Assembly (NCBI GenBank): GCA_964517435.1 | Contig: CAZFEC010000061.1 | Span: 1 to 13,268, forward strand | Length of the DNA: 13,268 nt | Direction of reading: 5' to 3' | DNA from: BS150m-G50 sp964517435 | GTDB lineage: Bacteria > CAIWAD01 > BS150m-G50 | Part shown: one piece after another, positions 1 through 7,321 of the stretch | Numbering within the stretch: the stretch's first letter is position 1 | Layout: every line of letters starts with the position of its first letter | The notes under the pieces: generated by a model | Database searches by the model: none | The model's input: the letters and a program-made list of their open reading frames with translations, nothing else | Told to the model about the DNA's origin: nothing | Translations under genes and position numbers: made by a program

Positions 1-4
1 GAAT

Positions 5-3000
5 GTGATACATTACGTGATACATCGCTCCCCGCTGTTAATCCTGTCACTGCTGCTCTGCCACTCCCTCCTGCCGGCGCAGATCCTGACTGAGACCGGC
101 ACCCTGCGCGGTTTCTGCTTCGGTGAAGCGCCCGGCTGCGCCTACGACAATTACGTCTCACATCTGGTGGAGGGAATCGCCGACCAGGGCGCCAACGACT
201 ACAACCCGCACGACCCGCAGACTGACGGCTTCGGGCAGTTCGTGGTGCTGGGTGAGGACTCCACCGCCCTGCTGCAGACCTTCAAGACCTTTTTCCTCCA
301 CTGCGCCCGGGGCGAGTTCGAACTGGCGGAGAATCTGCGCACGCAGGAGCTGAGCGGTTATCCCTACCACCTGGTGGAACTCACCGACACGCTGCGGAGC
401 CGGCAGTATTACCTCTTCCGGGAGGAGCTGGATTCAAGTTATGTCGACAACAACCATCCACCGGAGCCGGAGGACGACGAGGTCGGCTCCTTCAACTACG
501 GCTGGGGTCTTTACATTTTCGATCCCGCCGCCCGCAATCCCCAGACCCAGGTGCAGGTGCCGCATGTCAACGACGACTACCTGACCCCGGCGCTGGGGCT
601 CGATCTCTTCTTCACGCTGGAAGCGGGTGCGCTGTTCATCGCCGGCGCGGGGCGGGAAGTCGCCTGGACGGAGGAGGGCGGCTACAGCAACAACAAGAGC
701 CTTTCCGACCCCACCCGTAACGGCTATCATCCCTTCCAGATGGCCCACGAGGCTTTCTTCGATCACAATCTGGATGAGCTGGGCCGGCAGCCGCTGACCC
801 TGCAGGTGCACAGCTACGACAGCAACAATCGCCAGCACCCCTCCGTCATCATCGCGCCGCGTAACGACGACCAGACCTACAACCTGCCCCTCTACGACTG
901 GTCCGGTCTGCTGGGCGGCTGCATCGACCGCACTTCCATTCCGGTGCACCCGGCCGGGTTCATCGGTAACCCGGAGGCGGTGAGCGTCGAATCTTTCCTC
1001 GGCGTCCGTTCCACACCGCACCTGGTGGTTTGCGACAGCAGCGGCACAGAACACGAGCTGAGCAACGTGAACGAACTGCTCGGCTACTCCGGCAATCACC
1101 AGCTCAATTACCGCGAAGGGGAAATCACCCCCTGCAGCGATGTCGAGTGGGTGATGCACCTGGAGTTCGACGAACTGCCCAATACGCTGCCGGAGGACAC
1201 CACCGAAGAGCAGTTCTACGCCGCGCCCGGGTTCCCGGTCACCTGGCGCAATTTCACCGCGGTTACCGACTACTATCATCCGGTGGCGGCTAATCTCAAC
1301 GCCGCGCTGGACACGATGGCCGCATATCAGGACACGCTGGCGCCGGTGCCCCCGGAAAGCCTGCAGGTGATCGACATCCACTGGGGACGGATCACGCTGG
1401 GGTGGCAGCGGGCATACGATCCCCATTTCTTCAGCTACCGGCTCTACTGGGCGCTGGAACCGCCGGTGGACACGCTCAGCGCCTACATCGACGCCGAGAC
1501 CTATGGTTACCTTTGCCGGCAGACCACCGAATCGCTGGAGCTGTGGGAATTGTCACAGGAGGAGTACTACTTCTTCCGGCTGGGCGCCGTGGATCGTTAC
1601 GGCAACCACTCGGAACTGACGCCGCTGCTGGCGGTCTGCCTGGAACCGGACGGAGAGCCGCGGATCGAGATCGAGAGTCCAGCGCCCGCCTGGCTCTGGT
1701 GGCCGGCGGCAGGCGGCAGCGTGCGGGCGGTGCTGAGCGACTATTGCGAAGGAATCGACGGCGGCGCCCTGCAGTACCGGCGGGACTGGCACCAGGACGG
1801 CGACTACAACGATGCCGAGGACGACTGGGAGACGCTGCCGGCGGTGCCGAACGCCTACCAGATCGAGGCGGAGTACATTTTCGACTTCGAGACGCAGCCG
1901 GACGGGGCCTGTTTCGAGCTGCGGGTGCGGGACAGCAATCAGGGGGATTGGGTCTATTCCGGCAGCTACAACGATCCCGGCATCAGTGACGACTGGCGGA
2001 TCTACATTGACGACGCTCCCCCAGCCGCGGTAGCGGACCTGAGTGTCGCCGCGGTTCAGTACGACGAGTGGTTCGATCTCACCTGGACGCCGCTGGCGGC
2101 GGACTCCTCTTTCGAAACCTACCTGCTCTACTGGGCGTATGAGGCGGAGCCGGACAGCGGCAGTGCTTATTTCGACCTGCAGACGCACCCGGTGCTGGGT
2201 CTGATCGACTGCGATTCGCTGCGGATCGACCTGCTGTACGAGTTGGGCGTCTACCAGGTGGCGATCGCCGCCCGGGACTGGGTGGGCAACCTGGGCCCGC
2301 TCTCACCGCCGGTCACGGTCGAACTGACCGCCGGGCCCTCCCGCCTGCAGTATCACCACCAGGAGATCACCGACGACGACAACGGCAACGGTATCGCCGA
2401 GGCGGGGGAGACGGTGGAGCTGCTGATCCACCTCGAGAATGTCGGCACCGACACCTGCTGGCAGATCGGCGGCCAGTTGAGCAGCGACCTGCCCTGGCTG
2501 ACCGTGACCACGGCCGACGCCGCTTACCCGTCGCTGGCACCGGGGGAGACTGCGCCGGGAATGACTCCCTTCTGTCTGCAGATCGACCTCTCCGCGCCCC
2601 CTCTCTTCCAGGCGGAGCTGTTGCTGCGGGTTACCTACGACGGCTACGCACGGGAGCTGCCGGTCCACTTCGAGGGAGGTCAGCGCCAGCTGTACTATCT
2701 CCACGATGTTGAGAGCGGCGAAGCGGGTTGGCTGCATGAAGCAGCGGCGGACTGGAACGACGAGTGGCATCTGAGTCAGGAGGATGCCCACAGCTCCATC
2801 TACAGCTGGAAGTGCGGCGACACGGGCAGCGGTGATTACGACAATCACCTGGACGCCAGGCTCTGCTCACCGCTGCTGGCGGTGCGTCCTTACAGCCGGC
2901 TGGTGATCATGCACCGGCTGCAGGCGGAGGTTGACGGGAGCGAGCCCGATTCCGCCTTTGACGGCGGCATTGTTGAGATCTCCGTCGAGGGGGACAGCGG

Positions 3001-3472
3001 CTGGACGCAACTCCTGCCGCTGACCGGAGGGTACAACGCCTGGTTCAAATGGCTGAGCGGCGGCAATCCGACCACCCACCCCTTCCCACCCGGAATCCCC
3101 TGTTTCTCCGGCGAATTCACCTGGCGTGAGGAGCAATTCGACCTGGGCGCCTGGGCGGACAGCACGGTCCAGCTGCGCTTCCGCTTCGGCAGCGATGATT
3201 CGATCACCCAGGAGGGATGGTACATCGACGACATCGCCCTCTGGGGCGCGCCGCTGCAGCTGACGGCACCGGTGGTCCAGTGCCAGCTACTCACCGGCAC
3301 GCTGCAGCTGAGCTGGGAGCCGGTGGCGGGCGCCACCGGCTATCGCATCTACCGGAGCGACATCCCTGCCGGCGACTACGAGCTGCTCCTGGAGACGAGC
3401 GAGACTTCCGAGATCCTGTCGCTGACCGGCAACGCCGGTTTCTACCGGGTGACGGCGTTTGCGGAACCCTGA
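5..3472 (+). CDS. Large secreted multidomain protein with N-terminal putative zinc-hydrolase-like domain and FN3/Ig/jelly-roll modules
   Basis: The protein is 1155 aa when read from GTG at 5. The frame is open to the left edge, so the start is provisional, but a signal peptide (hydrophobic residues 10-23, likely cut near A25) puts the true start close by. Residues about 40-440 form a domain with an ordered motif series: PHVNDD (H187), GAGRE (R217), DPTRN (R238), HPFQMAHE (H242, H248) and VHSYDS (H269). The pattern resembles the PHxG, sRxxxDxxR and HS motifs of N-formylglutamate amidohydrolases, which share a fold with M14 carboxypeptidases, so a zinc-dependent hydrolase is possible but not shown. 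After it come FN3 (about 446-545), an Ig-like module (553-670), FN3 (672-773), a CARDB-like module with the Ca-loop-like DDDNGNG (777-890), a jelly-roll/MAM-like domain (895-1080) and a C-terminal FN3 (1082-1155) ending FYRVTAFAEP. It is probably exported and cell-surface or extracellular. The substrate is unknown. Confidence 0.85.
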   Translation: MIHYVIHRSPLLILSLLLCHSLLPAQILTETGTLRGFCFGEAPGCAYDNYVSHLVEGIADQGANDYNPHDPQTDGFGQFVVLGEDSTALLQTFKTFFLHCARGEFELAENLRTQELSGYPYHLVELTDTLRSRQYYLFREELDSSYVDNNHPPEPEDDEVGSFNYGWGLYIFDPAARNPQTQVQVPHVNDDYLTPALGLDLFFTLEAGALFIAGAGREVAWTEEGGYSNNKSLSDPTRNGYHPFQMAHEAFFDHNLDELGRQPLTLQVHSYDSNNRQHPSVIIAPRNDDQTYNLPLYDWSGLLGGCIDRTSIPVHPAGFIGNPEAVSVESFLGVRSTPHLVVCDSSGTEHELSNVNELLGYSGNHQLNYREGEITPCSDVEWVMHLEFDELPNTLPEDTTEEQFYAAPGFPVTWRNFTAVTDYYHPVAANLNAALDTMAAYQDTLAPVPPESLQVIDIHWGRITLGWQRAYDPHFFSYRLYWALEPPVDTLSAYIDAETYGYLCRQTTESLELWELSQEEYYFFRLGAVDRYGNHSELTPLLAVCLEPDGEPRIEIESPAPAWLWWPAAGGSVRAVLSDYCEGIDGGALQYRRDWHQDGDYNDAEDDWETLPAVPNAYQIEAEYIFDFETQPDGACFELRVRDSNQGDWVYSGSYNDPGISDDWRIYIDDAPPAAVADLSVAAVQYDEWFDLTWTPLAADSSFETYLLYWAYEAEPDSGSAYFDLQTHPVLGLIDCDSLRIDLLYELGVYQVAIAARDWVGNLGPLSPPVTVELTAGPSRLQYHHQEITDDDNGNGIAEAGETVELLIHLENVGTDTCWQIGGQLSSDLPWLTVTTADAAYPSLAPGETAPGMTPFCLQIDLSAPPLFQAELLLRVTYDGYARELPVHFEGGQRQLYYLHDVESGEAGWLHEAAADWNDEWHLSQEDAHSSIYSWKCGDTGSGDYDNHLDARLCSPLLAVRPYSRLVIMHRLQAEVDGSEPDSAFDGGIVEISVEGDSGWTQLLPLTGGYNAWFKWLSGGNPTTHPFPPGIPCFSGEFTWREEQFDLGAWADSTVQLRFRFGSDDSITQEGWYIDDIALWGAPLQLTAPVVQCQLLTGTLQLSWEPVAGATGYRIYRSDIPAGDYELLLETSETSEILSLTGNAGFYRVTAFAEP

Positions 3473-3720
3473 TCTCATCTATTGAAGTCCCTTCTCACCG
3501 GACCAATCATTAATTTCCTGAATAACAGCCCTTTAAGATCAATAGCGGCAGATTCTCGATTTATCTTCCGAGTTTACAACACCATAACATGGTCCGACCC
3601 CGGTAAGGATTTGACTCGATTCTTAGGTCAACTATTCATATATTCTGTTTAACCGAAGCGTTCACACCTCATGTGCCGAATAAGCGAAGCAGTCCTTACT
3701 ACAGACTCATTATTGACCGA

Positions 3721-3762
3721 TATAATCGGAGTAACAGGAGTACGCCATAAACCAGATATAAT
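3721..3762 (+). promoter_or_regulatory. Candidate -10 elements for the GEVED-protein gene
   Basis: Two perfect TATAAT hexamers are present at 3721-3726 and 3757-3762. Neither has a good TTGACA-like -35 box at 16-18 bases; the nearby TTGACC (3713-3718) is only 2 bases before the first hexamer. Initiation from the second would give a leader of roughly 40 bases before the ATG at 3808. This is a weak call, because such hexamers arise by chance in AT-rich DNA. Confidence 0.25.
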
Positions 3763-3795
3763 TAACCAGCCCACTTGAATGGTTGTTAAAAAACG

Positions 3796-3802
3796 AAGGG
3801 AG
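3796..3802 (+). promoter_or_regulatory. Ribosome binding site (AAGGGAG)
   Basis: A purine-rich AAGGGAG lies 5 bases before the ATG at 3808. It supports that start, which also opens directly into a signal peptide. Confidence 0.7.
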
Positions 3803-3807
3803 TTATT

Positions 3808-5811
3808 ATGAAAAGCTTAAGGAGCGTAATGTTGAGCCTCATGCTGCTGGGGATGGTTATACCGGCGGCCTGGGGACAGGGTTGCCGCATGCCGGACAAC
3901 GGCAACGGGACCGCCGATTTCCCGCCGCTTTGTCCGTATGACAGTGAAACCGAAGTGATTGAAGTAGTGGAAGGCTTCCCCCCTGGTAGCGGCCTCTACT
4001 TCGACGGTCCGATGACCGGCATTCATAACGCCGATGAAGTACCGGGCGGCACCATGGGAGGTACGATCTCCTTTTTCGATGTTTTCTTTGAATGGGAGGT
4101 CACTGGTTTCGGAGAAATGGATGGCTTCCAGCGACAGCTGTCCATGCCGGTTTTTCTGGAGGTACACACCGGCCCCCGGAATCCAGGTGACCCTGTACAG
4201 ACCTTCGAACAGATGATCTGTGTCATGGAGGGCGGTATCTACGGCGATCCCGATTTTGCTTACCTGCTGATCAAGGGCGGCTTGAATTACGGTCTGCCCG
4301 GACCGGGAATGACGACGCTGACCCAGCTACCCAGTGGCGATTTCGCCGTCGACAGTTTCTTCGACATCACCTACGAGATCGAATTCGAGGGAGCGCCCGG
4401 CTCGCAGTTGGAAGGTGTGATCGCTCTGGACGTCGGGACCATCCAGATGGAAACCGAGCGGAACGAGTGGGACTTCGGTGATGCGCCCGACCCGACCTAT
4501 CCAACCTGGCTGAACAATAACGGAGCCCGTCACTGGATCGATGGTGCCTGCTACATGGGCAATGCGATCGACGGCGAGTTTGACGGCCAGCCCACCGGCG
4601 ATGCGCTGGGCGATGACAACAGCGGCTTTGTTGACGATGAAGACGGCATCAACTTTAACGAGCCATTGATCCCTGGTCAAGCCCACATCATTGACCTGGT
4701 CGTTACGTGCGATGGCTTCTTCAACCTCTGGATCGACTGGGACCGTGACGGCGGCTGGATAGAGCCGGGGGACTGGGTTTTCATGGACCTACTACTTATG
4801 GCGGGGCCCAACGTCCTTACTTTCAACGTCCCCGCGACCGCTTTCGTGGGCAACACCTTCGCCCGGGCGCGTTTCTGCACCTATCCCGGCCTCGAGTTCA
4901 TCGGCCCGGCGGAAGGGGGCGAAGTGGAGGATTATATGATCAACATCCATTCGGGAGAGGAATGGAAGATGCACTTCCCGCAATGGCCCGACCTGACCGA
5001 GATGGGAGTGGATGTCTACACGGAGTACCCGCTGACCCTGGCGGATGATTTCCGCTGCACCCGTACCGGCCCGATCACCAATTTCACCATCTGGTGTTCC
5101 TGGATGTATGATGAGATTATCCCCGACTTCACCTTTTTCGAACTGAGCCTCTGGAGTGACAATCCGAATGGTCCGGGCGGTTACAGCGAACCGGAGGAGC
5201 TGCTCTGGTCGTGGATGTTCTTCCCGGGTGATTACATCGAGGAGCAGTTCGCGCATGTGGAACCGGGGGAATGGTGGTACAATCCCTGGAACGGTGACTG
5301 TTTCTGGCCCGCTGATTACTGGGTCTGGCAATACGATTTCCACGTGCCCGAAGCGGACGCCTTCTTCCAGGAGGATGGCACCATCTACTGGCTCAGTGTG
5401 ACCGCCCACCAGCCGGAGGATCCCGGTGAGTATGTAAGCATCGGCTGGAAGAGTTCCCACCTGCACTGGAACGACGACGCTGTCTGGCGCATTGAGGACA
5501 TTCCCTGGCAGGAGCTGCGGTATCCGGGCCAGCATCCCCTGGAAGGTCAGTCGATGGATCTGGCTTTCCTGATCGACGGTCCCGCCCACCTGGAACCGCC
5601 GCATGTCTGGATGGAGCTGAACCTGACCACCTGGTCCATCAACTGGGATCCGGTACCGGGCGCCATCGGCTACAAGATCTATGGCGCGGCTGAGCCGTAC
5701 ACGCCCTGGCCATCGGCGCTCTGGATGCTGGAAGCGGATACACCGCTCACCAGCTGGACCGTGCCGATCACCTCGACCAAGCGGTTCTACCGCGTAGTGG
5801 CCTACAACTGA
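3808..5811 (+). CDS. Secreted GEVED-domain protein with C-terminal FN3 module
   Basis: This is a 667 aa exported protein. Its signal peptide has K2/R5, a hydrophobic core at 7-18 and a likely cut after AWG (residue 23). Residues about 25-215 form an uncharacterised beta-rich domain that starts with a DNGNGTADFPPLCPY segment. Residues about 221-380 are a GEVED domain, opening with WDFGDAPDPTYPT, with the Asp-rich GDDNSGFVDDEDG in the middle and the diagnostic GEVEDY at 371-376. GEVED modules occur in secreted and adhesive proteins, and the Asp clusters suggest Ca2+ binding. Residues about 387-592 form a Trp-rich domain (LADDF, TIWCSW, WRIEDIPW) resembling a module of unknown function in secreted proteins of planctomycetes and candidate phyla. 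The C-terminus (about 595-667) is FN3-like and ends KRFYRVVAYN. No catalytic motif was seen; a surface or adhesive role is likely. The gene stands alone, with its own RBS and a terminator downstream. Confidence 0.9.
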   Translation: MKSLRSVMLSLMLLGMVIPAAWGQGCRMPDNGNGTADFPPLCPYDSETEVIEVVEGFPPGSGLYFDGPMTGIHNADEVPGGTMGGTISFFDVFFEWEVTGFGEMDGFQRQLSMPVFLEVHTGPRNPGDPVQTFEQMICVMEGGIYGDPDFAYLLIKGGLNYGLPGPGMTTLTQLPSGDFAVDSFFDITYEIEFEGAPGSQLEGVIALDVGTIQMETERNEWDFGDAPDPTYPTWLNNNGARHWIDGACYMGNAIDGEFDGQPTGDALGDDNSGFVDDEDGINFNEPLIPGQAHIIDLVVTCDGFFNLWIDWDRDGGWIEPGDWVFMDLLLMAGPNVLTFNVPATAFVGNTFARARFCTYPGLEFIGPAEGGEVEDYMINIHSGEEWKMHFPQWPDLTEMGVDVYTEYPLTLADDFRCTRTGPITNFTIWCSWMYDEIIPDFTFFELSLWSDNPNGPGGYSEPEELLWSWMFFPGDYIEEQFAHVEPGEWWYNPWNGDCFWPADYWVWQYDFHVPEADAFFQEDGTIYWLSVTAHQPEDPGEYVSIGWKSSHLHWNDDAVWRIEDIPWQELRYPGQHPLEGQSMDLAFLIDGPAHLEPPHVWMELNLTTWSINWDPVPGAIGYKIYGAAEPYTPWPSALWMLEADTPLTSWTVPITSTKRFYRVVAYN

Positions 5812-5840
5812 CCGTAATTTGACATAACGATCGCTATCGC

Positions 5841-5876
5841 AAGGGCGGCTTCACCACGGGGCCGCCCTTTTTCTCT
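5841..5876 (+). terminator. Intrinsic (rho-independent) terminator
   Basis: A perfect 9-bp stem, AAGGGCGGC (5841-5849) with GCCGCCCTT (5861-5869), has an 11-base loop and is followed by a T-rich tract (TTTTT at 5868-5872, then CTCT). It lies 29 bases after the stop of the GEVED-protein gene and separates it from the acetyltransferase gene. Confidence 0.9.
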
Positions 5877-5910
5877 CGTTTTGATACACCACCTGCCGCG
5901 CTCCAATCTT

Positions 5911-5937
5911 TTCACTCAGCCGCGATTGTGGTACTTT
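5911..5937 (+). promoter_or_regulatory. Weak candidate promoter of the acetyltransferase gene
   Basis: TTCACT (5911-5916) and TACTTT (5932-5937) are separated by 15 bases and sit just before the coding region and after the terminator, where a promoter must lie. The matches are poor (4/6 and 3/6) and the spacing is short, so the position is supported mainly by context. Confidence 0.2.
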
Positions 5938-5958
5938 AGTTCCATCGCCTGAAACCAA

Positions 5959-6888
5959 ATGCAACCTGGAGCAATAGTGCCTGCCTCGCTACGCAGTTAT
6001 CATCATTCCAATGACTACCTTCAGGTAGGCGAGTTCCTGGTCCGTACCTACCGCACAACGGGTGAACATATCAATTGGCTGCAGCCGCGCTGGGAGTACA
6101 TGCATTACCATCCACTGATCGAGAATGTGGACCTGGCCGCGATCGGCATCTGGGAGAGGGAGGGGAAGATAGTCGCGGTCGCCCATCCGGAGCACGGCTT
6201 GGGAACGGTCTACTTCCAGATCGATCCCGCCTTCAGCGACGATCCCGCTTTCAGTGCGCTCAAACCGGAGATGCTGGCCTACGCCGCGGAGCGGCTGTAC
6301 AAGACAGCTGCCGGTGTAAGGCGGCTGCGCATCTACATCAACGACGAGGATCGGGAGCTGCAGGCACTGGCCTCCGAGGCGGGCTATACGAAAACCGCAG
6401 AAGATGAACCGATGTCACAAATGCACTGCGCCGATCTGGCTGCCGGCAGGCCGTTGCCGGAAGGCTTCCGGTTACAGTCGCTGCGTGAGGAAAACGATCT
6501 GCGCAAAGTGCACGGAGTGATGTGGCGCGGCTTTGGTCACGGTGACGATCCGCCTGAGGACGGTATCGAGGAGCGGCGACAGATGCAGTCGGCTCCCAAC
6601 TTCCGGGAAGAGCTGCAGATCGTGGCCGTAGCGCCTGACGGAAATTACGCCGCCTACTGCGGCATGTGGTACGAGCCGGTGAACCGGTTCGCCTATGTGG
6701 AACCGGTTTGCACCGATCCCGCTTTCCGGCGGCTGGGACTGGCCCGCGCGGCGACCGTGGAGGGGATCCGGCGCTGCCGCGACCTCGGTGCCGAAATAGC
6801 CTACGTCGGTGCCACGCTGCCGGTCTATCTCTCACTTGGTTTCCGGGAGTGCTATAACTGTACAGCCTGGCTGAAAGAGTGGTCGTGA
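5959..6888 (+). CDS. GNAT-family N-acetyltransferase, tandem-domain
   Basis: This is a 309 aa cytosolic protein with no signal peptide or membrane segment, about twice the length of a single GNAT domain (about 150 aa). The C-terminal half (about 165-309) carries the acetyl-CoA-binding motif A: strand FAYVEPVCTDP, then R257-R-L-G260-L-A262 followed by an Ala/Arg-rich helix, which matches R/Q-x-x-G-x-G/A. It ends with the usual LSLGFRECY strand (GNAT motif B, 'YxxxGF'-like). The N-terminal half (about 12-150) looks like a degenerate GNAT fold (IWEREGKIVAVAHPE; LQALASEAGYTKT, cf. the AGF/Y motif) without a clear CoA loop. The acceptor substrate cannot be told from sequence; small amines, antibiotics or protein N-termini are all possible. 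The start is uncertain: ATG at 5959 has no SD, while GTG at 5977 follows GGAG. The gene is probably monocistronic after the terminator at 5841-5876. Confidence 0.88.
   Translation: MQPGAIVPASLRSYHHSNDYLQVGEFLVRTYRTTGEHINWLQPRWEYMHYHPLIENVDLAAIGIWEREGKIVAVAHPEHGLGTVYFQIDPAFSDDPAFSALKPEMLAYAAERLYKTAAGVRRLRIYINDEDRELQALASEAGYTKTAEDEPMSQMHCADLAAGRPLPEGFRLQSLREENDLRKVHGVMWRGFGHGDDPPEDGIEERRQMQSAPNFREELQIVAVAPDGNYAAYCGMWYEPVNRFAYVEPVCTDPAFRRLGLARAATVEGIRRCRDLGAEIAYVGATLPVYLSLGFRECYNCTAWLKEWS
5968..5971 (+). promoter_or_regulatory. Possible RBS for an alternative GTG start at 5977
   Basis: GGAG lies 5 bases before an in-frame GTG at 5977. The ATG at 5959 has no recognisable Shine-Dalgarno sequence, so the shorter protein (303 aa) may be the real product. 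Confidence 0.4.
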
Positions 6889-6995
6889 TGCAAGCGGTAT
6901 CACTGACGCCCCGCACCAGTATCGGCAAGTATGGCTTTATCGCGCTGATTCTGGACAGCGAAGGCAATCGCATCGGCCTGCATTCCAACATCTGA
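6888..6995 (+). pseudogene. Remnant of a glyoxalase/bleomycin-resistance (VOC) family gene, C-terminal end only
   Basis: A 35-codon frame starts at an ATG that overlaps the stop of the acetyltransferase gene (TGATG) and ends at TGA 6993-6995. Its product contains PRTSIGKYGFIAL followed by LDSEGNRIGLHSN. This is the typical last strand pair of VOC-superfamily proteins ('PKTxIGxxGFIALFxDTEGNRIGLHS'). Family members are about 120-130 aa, so roughly the first 90 residues are missing. Upstream the same frame is closed by TAA at 6855-6857, inside the acetyltransferase gene, so the missing part is not there. The simplest reading is a deletion that removed the 5' part of a VOC gene and left its 3' end against the acetyltransferase gene. 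A functional 35 aa peptide is unlikely. The family assignment is from recalled motifs. Confidence 0.6.
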
Positions 6996-7033
6996 ACCGC
7001 GGCACAGATCCCACTTAACCACCATTCGACTTC

Positions 7034-7053
7034 CCGGTCGAAATTACGACCGG
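7034..7053. repeat. Inverted repeat / hairpin, 7-bp stem
   Basis: CCGGTCG (7034-7040) and CGACCGG (7047-7053) pair perfectly around a 6-base AAATTA loop. There is no T-tract after it, so it is not a standard terminator. It could be an operator, or a rho-dependent or processing structure after the VOC remnant. Confidence 0.5.
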
Positions 7054-7110
7054 AACAGCGCGATTACCAGCGTGATGGTGCTTTGAACGAGCACCCCTCT
7101 CGAACGAAGA

Positions 7111-7127
7111 GCCGCTTCAACAGCGGC
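7111..7127. repeat. Inverted repeat / hairpin, 6-bp stem
   Basis: GCCGCT (7111-7116) and AGCGGC (7122-7127) pair perfectly around a 5-base TCAAC loop. No T-run follows. It lies upstream of the candidate operon promoter, and its function is unknown. Confidence 0.45.
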
Positions 7128-7238
7128 GTCAAGGCATATCCCCACCGATTGGCACGCGCTTTGCTACTTATCGATACAGCACGAGTTTCCGCAGTGCAGC
7201 AACGGCCGCCACGGCATCGCCCATGCTCTACTGGCCTG

Positions 7239-7267
7239 TTGTGAATACGAACAACAGTAGGTAGATT
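7239..7267 (+). promoter_or_regulatory. Candidate sigma70-type promoter of the operon
   Basis: TTGTGA (7239-7244) and TAGATT (7262-7267) each match the consensus at 4 of 6 positions, with the ideal 17-base spacer. They lie about 55 bases before the predicted start of the DUF4956 gene. This is the best candidate in the region, but it is unproven for an organism whose sigma factors are unknown. Confidence 0.35.
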
Positions 7268-7311
7268 AAAGACTTACTTTAGGGATACGCCAATACCATT
7301 TCAACTCATAC

Positions 7312-7316
7312 AGGTG
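7312..7316 (+). promoter_or_regulatory. RBS (AGGTG) supporting a TTG start at 7322
   Basis: AGGTG lies 5 bases before the TTG at 7322. There is no ATG in a suitable place; the next in-frame alternative, GTG at 7370, would cut into the first membrane helix. Confidence 0.5.
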
Positions 7317-7321
7317 CCGAA

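Larger units (their letters stand above)
3473..3807. other. AT-rich intergenic region upstream of the GEVED-protein gene
   Basis: These 335 bases are visibly AT-richer than both flanking genes and show no plausible reading frame. No hairpin with a T-run follows the upstream stop, so I cannot place a terminator for the first gene. A TTGAC/GTCAA inverted repeat lies at 3611-3615 and 3627-3631 (11-base spacing), and TATAAT hexamers occur at 3721-3726 and 3757-3762. The sequence CGAAGC occurs twice (3655-3660 and 3684-3689). It most likely holds the promoter and 5' leader of the downstream gene. Confidence 0.5.
6996..7321. other. Non-coding region before the DUF4956-HlyD-TolC-VTC operon
   Basis: These 326 bases have no convincing reading frame on either strand. 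They hold two perfect short hairpins (7034-7053 and 7111-7127), neither followed by a T-run, and a candidate promoter (7239-7267) near the 3' end. The region may be the regulatory leader of the operon, or partly debris from the event that truncated the VOC gene. Confidence 0.5.

Noticed and set aside
434..1426. Long minus-strand open frame (330 codons) inside the first gene
   Set aside because: It is antisense to a gene with a signal peptide and recognisable FN3 modules. Its translation is Val/Arg/Gly-rich without any domain, as expected for the complement of GC-rich coding DNA.
3611..3646. TTGACT followed by AT-rich sequence as a promoter
   Set aside because: No good -10 box lies at 16-18 bases; the nearest is TATTCA at 16 (3 of 6 matches). 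It is recorded only as part of an inverted repeat in the intergenic description.
7111..7127. GCCGCT/AGCGGC hairpin as an intrinsic terminator
   Set aside because: The stem is only 6 bp and no run of T follows, so it is listed as an inverted repeat only.
7171..7230. Short minus-strand frame in the operon leader ending in KLVLYR
   Set aside because: It is about 18 codons from its only ATG, with no RBS or family resemblance that could be defended.
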